From: Pseudomonas xionganensis
Lineage (GTDB): Bacteria > Pseudomonadota > Gammaproteobacteria > Pseudomonadales > Pseudomonadaceae
Direction of reading: 5' to 3'
Assembly: GCF_009763245.1 (NCBI RefSeq)
Contig: NZ_WKJZ01000001.1
Span: forward strand, 372,001 to 436,000
DNA length: 64,000 bases
The notes below the pieces were generated by a model. It ran no database searches. It worked only from the letters and a program-made list of their open reading frames with translations, and was not told the origin of the DNA. This document shows, in pieces, positions 57,464 through 64,000 of this stretch (within the stretch, counting starts at the first letter, position 1; the number at the start of each line of letters is the position of its first letter). A program made the translations under genes and the position numbers.

Positions 57464-58019
57464 CCCTAGGATGGGTTAGCGGCGCAGGTCATCTCAGATA
57501 CAGTCAGCGCAGAGACCCGTACGCCGCGTAACCCATCACCAGCCCCACATTCCCGATGGGTTACGGCGCATCGAATCCTGCGCCACATCCGCAACTTCTC
57601 CCCACGCCCAAGCACTTATTTATTCCCCTGAGCCCTGTGGAAAACCAGCCCTGAGCTATGCCCATAAGCCTGTGATAAACCAGCGCATAACTGCGTCTGT
57701 GGATAAGGTGCCTATTCATCCACAGCTTGCGTACGGCAACTGAACAGGCAGACGCCAGGATTATCACAGCCTTTTGAAAGGCTACAGCACCTGCTGTTAA
57801 AGGGCTGCAGCCATCTATCCACAGAAAAGCGCTGCATACTTAATAAACATATAAACAAGGCTTTATAAAAATTCTTTCTTTTATTCTTTATTTACCTGAT
57901 CCCTAGTACACCGCCCGGAGCAGCTGGCTATTTTTTGTGCAAAAGGCTTCTTTCACATCGGTTAAGTCCCTATACTTGCCGCCTTTCGAAAACCCCCTTT
58001 CTCAACAGGCACGAGGTGC
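57464..58019. other. Second origin-like, DnaA-box-rich region (mnmE-mnmG)
   Basis: This 556-bp gap begins with a hairpin repeat (57466-57583). A perfect DnaA box TGTGGATAA follows at 57698-57706, with one-mismatch boxes TGTGGAAAA (57636-57644), TCATCCACA (57716-57724) and CTATCCACA (57815-57823), and then a strongly AT-rich stretch at 57838-57897 (TTAATAAACATATAAAC, TTTATAAAAATTC). TATACT at 57971-57976 is a likely mnmG -10. No gene is visible. The layout mirrors the dnaA-rpmH region. Confidence 0.7.
57466..57583. repeat. CTAGGATGGGTTA-family hairpins
   Basis: CTAGGATGGGTTAGCGGCGC at the left pairs with GCGCCGC-like and TAACCCATC segments (GCGTAACCCATC, then GATGGGTTACGGCGC). It begins 2 bp after the mnmE stop and belongs to the dispersed hairpin family. 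Confidence 0.7.
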
Positions 58020-59915
58020 GTGGTGGATTTCCCTTCCCGTTTTCAGGTGATCGTCATCGGCGGTGGCCATGCCGGCACTGAAGCCGCATTGGCAGCTGCC
58101 CGTATGGGGGTGAAAACCCTGCTGCTGACCCACAATGTGGAAACCCTCGGGCAGATGAGCTGCAACCCGGCCATTGGGGGTATCGGCAAGAGCCATCTGG
58201 TCAAGGAAATCGATGCCCTGGGCGGCGCCATGGCCCTGGCTACCGACCGTGGCGGCATCCAGTTCCGTGTACTGAACAGCCGCAAGGGCCCGGCGGTGCG
58301 GGCCACTCGCGCCCAGGCGGACCGGGTGCTGTACAAAGCCGCGATTCGCGAAACGCTGGAAAACCAGGCCAACCTGTGGATATTTCAGCAGGCCGCCGAT
58401 GATCTGATCGTCGAAAATGACGAAGTCAAAGGCGTAGTGACCCAGATGGGCCTGCGTTTCCACGCGGATTCTGTGGTATTGACCACCGGCACCTTCCTCG
58501 GTGGACTTATCCACATAGGCCTGCAGAACTACTCCGGTGGTCGCGCCGGTGATCCACCCTCCATCGCCCTGGCGCAGCGTCTGCGCGAACTGCCGCTGCG
58601 TGTTGGCCGCCTGAAAACCGGTACACCGCCGCGTATCGATGGCAGGACGGTCGACTTTTCGGTGATGACCGAGCAGCCCGGTGATACGCCCACGCCGCTG
58701 ATGTCCTTCCTTGGCAAGCCCGAGCAGCAGCCACGGCAGATCAGCTGCTGGATCACCCATACCAATGCGCGCACCCACGAGATCATCGCGGCCAACCTCG
58801 ATCGCTCGCCCATGTATTCCGGGGTGATCGAAGGCGTCGGCCCGCGTTATTGCCCGTCCATCGAAGACAAGATCCACCGCTTCGCCGACAAGGACAGCCA
58901 TCAGGTGTTTATCGAGCCGGAAGGCCTGACCACCCATGAGCTGTACCCCAACGGCATCTCTACCTCGCTGCCCTTCGATGTGCAGTTGGAGATCGTGCGC
59001 AGCATCCGCGGCATGGAAAACGCCCATATCGTGCGCCCGGGCTACGCCATCGAGTACGACTACTTCGACCCACGCGACCTCAAGTACAGCCTGGAAACCA
59101 AGGTGATCGGCGGGCTGTTCTTTGCCGGGCAGATCAACGGCACCACCGGCTATGAAGAAGCCGGTGCCCAGGGGTTGCTGGCCGGCTGCAACGCCGCATT
59201 GCGCGCCCAGGGCAAGGACAGCTGGTGCCCACGCCGTGATGAAGCCTATATCGGCGTGCTGGTCGACGACCTGATCACCCTGGGTACTCAGGAGCCCTAC
59301 CGCATGTTTACCTCGCGGGCCGAATACCGGCTGATCCTGCGTGAAGACAACGCCGACCTGCGTCTGACCGAGAAGGGCCGCGAGCTGGGCCTGGTGGATG
59401 ACGAACGCTGGGCCGCCTTCGAGGCCAAGCGCGAAGGCATTGCCCAGGAAGAACAGCGCCTGAAAAGCACCTGGGTACGGCCCGGCACGCCGCTGGGCGA
59501 TGCCATTGCCAGTCGTTTCGGCACCCCACTGACCCACGAATACAACCTGCTCAACCTGCTGGCGCGTCCGGAAATCGACTATGCGACCCTGGCTGAACTG
59601 AGCCAGGCGCCCAGCGTGGACCCGCAAGTGGCTGAACAGCTGGAAATCAAGACCAAGTACGCCGGCTATATCGACCGCCAGCAGGATGAGATCGCTCGCC
59701 TGCGCGCCAGCGAAGACACCCTGCTGCCGACCGATATCGACTATGCCGGGATTTCCGGGCTGTCCAAGGAAATCCAGCACAAGCTTGGCAATGCCCGGCC
59801 CCAGACCCTGGGCCAGGCCTCGCGTATCCCAGGTGTCACCCCGGCGGCGATTTCCCTGCTGCTGATCCATCTGAAAAAGCGCACTGCCGGTCAGCAGTTG
59901 GAGCACAGCGCCTGA
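58020..59915 (+). CDS. mnmG: tRNA U34 modification enzyme MnmG (GidA)
   Basis: A 631-residue FAD protein acting with MnmE. FAD site [23 protein letters not shown], the MnmG signatures [22 protein letters not shown] and [29 protein letters not shown], and the C-terminal [12 protein letters not shown] are present. The start is GTG 58020 (GTG 58023 also possible) with GAGG upstream. It overlaps rsmG by one base. A perfect DnaA box (58507-58515) lies within the coding sequence. Confidence 0.98.
   Translation: MVDFPSRFQVIVIGGGHAGTEAALAAARMGVKTLLLTHNVETLGQMSCNPAIGGIGKSHLVKEIDALGGAMALATDRGGIQFRVLNSRKGPAVRATRAQADRVLYKAAIRETLENQANLWIFQQAADDLIVENDEVKGVVTQMGLRFHADSVVLTTGTFLGGLIHIGLQNYSGGRAGDPPSIALAQRLRELPLRVGRLKTGTPPRIDGRTVDFSVMTEQPGDTPTPLMSFLGKPEQQPRQISCWITHTNARTHEIIAANLDRSPMYSGVIEGVGPRYCPSIEDKIHRFADKDSHQVFIEPEGLTTHELYPNGISTSLPFDVQLEIVRSIRGMENAHIVRPGYAIEYDYFDPRDLKYSLETKVIGGLFFAGQINGTTGYEEAGAQGLLAGCNAALRAQGKDSWCPRRDEAYIGVLVDDLITLGTQEPYRMFTSRAEYRLILREDNADLRLTEKGRELGLVDDERWAAFEAKREGIAQEEQRLKSTWVRPGTPLGDAIASRFGTPLTHEYNLLNLLARPEIDYATLAELSQAPSVDPQVAEQLEIKTKYAGYIDRQQDEIARLRASEDTLLPTDIDYAGISGLSKEIQHKLGNARPQTLGQASRIPGVTPAAISLLLIHLKKRTAGQQLEHSA
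58507..58515 (+). other. DnaA box inside mnmG
   Basis: TTATCCACA, a perfect consensus 9-mer, within the mnmG coding sequence about 0.5 kb downstream of the mnmE-mnmG gap. Confidence 0.6.
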
Positions 59916-60559
59916 TGTCAGTTACCCAGCGCCATGCCGAAGAGCTCAGCCAGGGGGCTCGCGAACTGGGCGTCGAACTCAGCCCGCAGCAGCACGAACA
60001 GCTGCTCGCCTACCTGGCCCTGCTGATCAAGTGGAACAAGGCCTACAACCTCACCGCGGTGCGCGACCCGGACGAAATGGTCTCGCGTCATCTGCTCGAC
60101 AGCCTGTCGGTCGCGCCCTTCGTGGCCGAGGCTGGGGATAACTGGCTGGACGTCGGCAGCGGTGGTGGCATGCCGGGTATTCCCTTGGCCATCCTGTTTC
60201 CCCAGCGGCAATTCACCCTGCTCGACTCCAACGGCAAGAAGACGCGCTTTCTGACCCAGGTGAAGCTGGAGCTGAAACTGGACAACCTGCAGGTTATCCA
60301 CAGCCGGGTTGAAGCGTTTACTCCGGCTGTGCCGTTCAGTGGCATCTGCTCCCGGGCCTTTAGCTCGCTGGAAGATTTCAGCAACTGGACCCGCCATCTC
60401 GGTGACGGGCAAACCCAGTGGCTGGCGATGAAGGGCGTGCATCCGGACGACGAACTGCAGGCCCTGCCGGCGGACTTTCGTCTCAGCGCCACCCATGTAC
60501 TCAAGGTTCCCGGTTGCCAAGGTCAGCGCCATCTGCTGATACTGCGTCGCTCGGTCTAG
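59915..60559 (+). CDS. rsmG: 16S rRNA m7G527 methyltransferase
   Basis: A 214-residue SAM enzyme methylating G527 of 16S rRNA. Motifs: [37 protein letters not shown]-binding [33 protein letters not shown] and [11 protein letters not shown]. It overlaps mnmG by one base and precedes parA by 12 bp. A perfect DnaA box lies at 60294-60302 within it. Confidence 0.97.
   Translation: MSVTQRHAEELSQGARELGVELSPQQHEQLLAYLALLIKWNKAYNLTAVRDPDEMVSRHLLDSLSVAPFVAEAGDNWLDVGSGGGMPGIPLAILFPQRQFTLLDSNGKKTRFLTQVKLELKLDNLQVIHSRVEAFTPAVPFSGICSRAFSSLEDFSNWTRHLGDGQTQWLAMKGVHPDDELQALPADFRLSATHVLKVPGCQGQRHLLILRRSV
60294..60302 (+). other. DnaA box inside rsmG
   Basis: TTATCCACA, a perfect consensus 9-mer, in the rsmG coding sequence. 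Confidence 0.6.
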
Positions 60560-60571
60560 GGGGAACGCAAC

Positions 60572-61360
60572 ATGGCTAAGGTATTCGCAATCGCTAACCA
60601 GAAAGGCGGCGTGGGCAAGACCACCACCTGCATCAATCTGGCTGCGTCCCTGGTGGCGACCAAGCGTCGCGTGCTGCTGATCGACCTCGACCCCCAGGGC
60701 AACGCGACCATGGGCAGTGGTGTGGATAAGCATGCCCTGGAGCACTCGATCTATGACGTGCTGATCGGCGAATGCAATCTGGTCGAAGCCATGCAGTTCT
60801 CCGAGCACGGCGGCTATCAGCTGCTGCCGGCCAACCGCGACCTCACCGCCGCCGAAGTCTCGCTGCTGGAAATGAAGATGAAGGAAAGTCGCCTGCGGTA
60901 CGCCCTGGCGCCGATCCGCGAGAACTACGACTACATCCTGATCGACTGCCCGCCGGCCCTGTCCATGCTCACGGTCAACGCCCTGGTAGCCGCCGATGGC
61001 GTGATCATCCCCATGCAGTGCGAGTACTACGCCCTGGAAGGCCTGAGTGACCTGGTCAACAGCATCCAGCGCATCGGCGAGATGCTCAACCCGAAATTGA
61101 AGATCGAAGGCCTGCTGCGCACCATGTATGACCCACGCATCAGCCTGACCAACGACGTCAGCGCCCAGCTCAAGCAGCACTTTGGCGACAAGCTGTACGA
61201 CGTGGTCATCCCGCGCAACGTGCGCCTGGCCGAGGCACCCAGCTTCGGCATGCCGGCGCTGGTGTATGACAAGCAATCCCGTGGGGCCATTGCCTATCTG
61301 GCCTTGGCCGGCGAGCTGGTCCGCCGTCAGCGCGCAGGCGCCCACACCGCAACCGCATAA
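60572..61360 (+). CDS. parA: Chromosome partitioning ATPase ParA (Soj)
   Basis: A 262-residue ParA/MinD-type ATPase. The deviant Walker A is IANQKGGVGKTTTCINLA, with DLDPQGNATMGSG, YDYILIDCPPALSML and RNVRLAEAPSFGMPALVYD. It drives segregation of ParB-parS complexes. It is short, with no N-terminal DNA-binding domain, as is usual for chromosomal ParA. GGGGGAACGC precedes the ATG. It is operonic with parB 10 bp downstream. A perfect DnaA box (60721-60729) is in its coding sequence. Confidence 0.98.
   Translation: MAKVFAIANQKGGVGKTTTCINLAASLVATKRRVLLIDLDPQGNATMGSGVDKHALEHSIYDVLIGECNLVEAMQFSEHGGYQLLPANRDLTAAEVSLLEMKMKESRLRYALAPIRENYDYILIDCPPALSMLTVNALVAADGVIIPMQCEYYALEGLSDLVNSIQRIGEMLNPKLKIEGLLRTMYDPRISLTNDVSAQLKQHFGDKLYDVVIPRNVRLAEAPSFGMPALVYDKQSRGAIAYLALAGELVRRQRAGAHTATA
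60721..60729 (-). other. DnaA box inside parA
   Basis: TGTGGATAA (minus-strand TTATCCACA), a perfect consensus 9-mer, in the parA coding sequence. Confidence 0.6.
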
Positions 61361-61370
61361 GGAAATTCCC

Positions 61371-62243
61371 ATGGCTGTCAAAAAACGAGGACTGGGGCGC
61401 GGTCTGGATGCCCTGCTGGGCGGAACCAGCGTCAGTGCCCTGCAGGAAGAAGCCGCCCAGGTCGACAGCCGCGAACTGCAGCACCTGCCCCTGGATCTGC
61501 TGCAGCGCGGCAAATACCAGCCGCGCCGCGACATGGATGCCACTGCCCTGGAAGAGCTGGCCCAGTCGATCAAGTTGCATGGGGTGATGCAGCCCATCGT
61601 CGTGCGCCCCATCGGCGGCGGCCGCTTCGAGATCGTCGCCGGTGAGCGGCGCTGGCGGGCCAGCCAGCAGGCCGGGGTGGACAAGATTCCGGCCATGGTC
61701 CGCGAGCTGCCGGATGAAGCGGCCATCGCCATGGCGCTGATCGAGAATATCCAGCGCGAAGACCTCAACCCCATCGAAGAAGCCATGGCCCTGCAGCGTT
61801 TGCAGCAGGAGTTCCAGCTGACCCAGCAACAGGTCGCCGATGCCGTGGGCAAGTCGCGAGTGACCATCAGCAACCTGCTGCGCCTGATCGCCCTGCCGGA
61901 AGAAGTGAAAACCCTGCTGGCCCATGGCGACCTGGAAATGGGCCATGCCCGTGCCCTGCTGGGTCTGCCCGCCGAACAGCAGACCGAGGGGGCGCGACAT
62001 GTTGTCGCACGGGGTCTGACCGTCCGTCAGACCGAAGCCCTGGTGCGCCAGTGGTTGAACAGCAAGGACAAGCCCGCCGTGGTGGCCAAGGCCGACCCCG
62101 ATATTACCCGTCTCGAACAACGTCTGGCTGAGCGTCTGGGCTCACCGGTGCAGATCAAGCATGGGCAAAAGGGCAAGGGCCAGTTGGTGATCAGTTACAG
62201 CTCCCTGGATGAACTGCAGGGTGTGCTGGCCCACATTCGTTGA
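61371..62243 (+). CDS. parB: Chromosome partitioning protein ParB (Spo0J)
   Basis: A 290-residue CTP-dependent clamp that loads at parS. The N-terminus is KKRGLGRGLDALLGG; the CTP-binding/ParB domain shows YQPRRDMDATALEELAQSIKLHGVMQPI and IVAGERRWRASQQAG; the helix-turn-helix is LTQQQVADAVGKSRVTISNLLRLIAL; a C-terminal dimer domain ends DELQGVLAHIR. AAGGAA precedes ATG 61371. Its targets, two parS sites, are in recF 11-13 kb to the left. Confidence 0.98.
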   Translation: MAVKKRGLGRGLDALLGGTSVSALQEEAAQVDSRELQHLPLDLLQRGKYQPRRDMDATALEELAQSIKLHGVMQPIVVRPIGGGRFEIVAGERRWRASQQAGVDKIPAMVRELPDEAAIAMALIENIQREDLNPIEEAMALQRLQQEFQLTQQQVADAVGKSRVTISNLLRLIALPEEVKTLLAHGDLEMGHARALLGLPAEQQTEGARHVVARGLTVRQTEALVRQWLNSKDKPAVVAKADPDITRLEQRLAERLGSPVQIKHGQKGKGQLVISYSSLDELQGVLAHIR

Positions 62244-62254
62244 AACAATTCCAT

Positions 62255-62282
62255 CTGTAGTAGGGGGGAACTCCGACTACAG
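62255..62282 (+). terminator. Hairpin after parB
   Basis: CTGTAGT-AGGGGGGAACTCCG-ACTACAG forms a 7-bp outer stem. There is no T run, so termination is only possible. It lies between parB and the atp promoter. Confidence 0.5.
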
Positions 62283-62287
62283 GACGG

Positions 62288-62316
62288 TTGATCCCTAACA
62301 GGTAGGACCCTATACT
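62288..62316 (+). promoter_or_regulatory. Sigma-70 promoter of the atp operon
   Basis: TTGATC at 62288-62293 and TATACT at 62311-62316 with a 17-bp spacer match sigma-70 well. It lies 63 bp upstream of the atpI GTG start. Confidence 0.85.
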
Positions 62317-62379
62317 CCCCGCGCAATTTTGTGAGCTTCAGGCTCGTCATTCGCGGCTTGAATCAAGTGTAAGGTTGAC

Positions 62380-62769
62380 GTGGCCATTCGCAATAAAGCC
62401 CCGTTTCACCAGCAGCCCGGGTTTCCTGTTTTGTTTGTCCAGGCCCTGGTGGGTCTGTTGGTCGCTCTGCTGTTTTTTCTCGGCAAGGGCATGACCGCGA
62501 GTTATTCGGCTTTACTGGGTGGTTTGATCGCCCTTCTCCCGAATGCGTTTTTTGCGTACAAAGCCTTTCGTTATTTTGGCGCGCGTTCGGCAAGAGAGAT
62601 TGTCCAGGCCATCTGGTCCGGAGCAATGGGTAAATGGATTCTCACAGCAGTGCTGTTTGCACTGGTGTTTGTGGGCATTAGGCAGCTGGATATCGCGGCG
62701 TTGTTCGTCGGGTACCTGCTGGCTGTGGCGGCAGCCGCCAGCGCTCCACTACTGATAAAAAACTTCTGA
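62380..62769 (+). CDS. atpI: ATP synthase accessory protein I
   Basis: A 129-residue membrane protein with four hydrophobic helices (FVQALVGLLVALLFFLGKG, ALLGGLIALLPNAFFAYKAF, WILTAVLFALVFVGIRQL, ALFVGYLLAVAAAASAPLLI). AtpI helps assemble the c-ring and may bring Mg2+. The start is GTG 62380 with AAGG 5 bp upstream. It is the first gene of the atp operon; atpB follows after 24 bp. Confidence 0.95.
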   Translation: MAIRNKAPFHQQPGFPVLFVQALVGLLVALLFFLGKGMTASYSALLGGLIALLPNAFFAYKAFRYFGARSAREIVQAIWSGAMGKWILTAVLFALVFVGIRQLDIAALFVGYLLAVAAAASAPLLIKNF

Positions 62770-63612
<843 letters not shown>

Positions 63613-63624
63613 TCGGCAACATGA

Positions 63625-63906
<282 letters not shown>

Positions 63907-63922
63907 GAGTTCCTGAATTTCG

Positions 63923-63951
63923 GAGGCAGCCACCCACCCGGGGGCTGCCTC
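63923..63951 (+). terminator. Intercistronic hairpin after atpE
   Basis: GAGGCAGCC-ACCCACCCGGG-GGCTGCCTC is a perfect 9-bp stem between atpE and the next atp gene, which lies beyond the window. It more likely sets mRNA stability or stoichiometry (high c-subunit output) than full termination. The last 49 bases contain no start codon I can assign. Confidence 0.6.
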
Positions 63952-64000
63952 TTCAGGTATTTCCTCCCGGAACACGAGAAAGTACGAGGTAGATCGCTGT

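Noticed and set aside
57671-57679. TGTGATAAA and, at 57761, TTATCACA as further DnaA boxes
   Set aside because: Each lacks one base of the 9-mer and aligns with three mismatches, so I did not count them.

Overview
This 64 kb window is high-GC chromosomal DNA from a Pseudomonas-like gammaproteobacterium. The strongest evidence is the origin neighbourhood. The order glyQ-glyS-gmhB-plsC / gyrB-recF-dnaN-dnaA / rpmH-rnpA-yidD-yidC-mnmE-mnmG-rsmG-parA-parB-atpIBE, preceded by aroE-hemF-qor-tsaC-dprA-lysM / def-fmt-rsmB-trkA, is the order known from P. aeruginosa and its relatives. I saw no prophage, CRISPR array or rRNA gene. One tRNA (Arg, CCG) is present.

Bases 1-7000 hold catabolic genes that fit the 5-aminovalerate/glutarate branch of lysine breakdown and GABA use: a LysR regulator (cut by the window edge), glutaryl-CoA dehydrogenase (gcdH), a class III CoA-transferase, and gabD-gabT. 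A DUF3833 lipoprotein lies between them. Bases 7374-12000 hold signalling genes: a receiver-HDOD protein, a large 7TMR-DISM/PAS/GGDEF/EAL protein, and a stand-alone BLUF blue-light sensor just upstream of the latter.

Bases 12164-20291 are the most unusual part. An ArsS-type radical SAM gene is followed by a sodium:solute symporter and then a tightly overlapping trio: a metallophosphoesterase-fold protein lacking several metal ligands, a TVP38 membrane domain fused to a flavin disulfide reductase, and a DUF3047 protein. An isoprenylcysteine-methyltransferase-like membrane protein and a FAD protein resembling the N-terminal extension of SelD lie next to them. I infer a metalloid (As/Se) or small-thiol modification and transport locus of undefined product. 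Bases 20571-29000 are accessory: a chemoreceptor with a C-terminal sensor, a methyltransferase, a PuuB-like oxidase, a PhoD-like phosphatase, a Crp/Fnr regulator, an Mpo1-like membrane protein and an unknown exported protein.

From 29100 to the end the window is conserved core. Seven perfect DnaA boxes that I found all fall between 46.6 and 60.7 kb. They concentrate in two AT-rich, box-bearing intergenic regions (dnaA-rpmH and mnmE-mnmG), and two parS palindromes sit inside recF.

The main points for a second look are: (1) a 35-bp operator shared by the DUF3833 lipoprotein gene and the BLUF gene, matching the direct repeat I recall for light-responsive LitR/PplR regulators; (2) the BLUF plus c-di-GMP gene pair; (3) the ArsS-centred cluster; (4) a 260-bp MITE whose terminal repeat supplies the trkA stop codon; (5) a dispersed hairpin family whose arms covary between copies.
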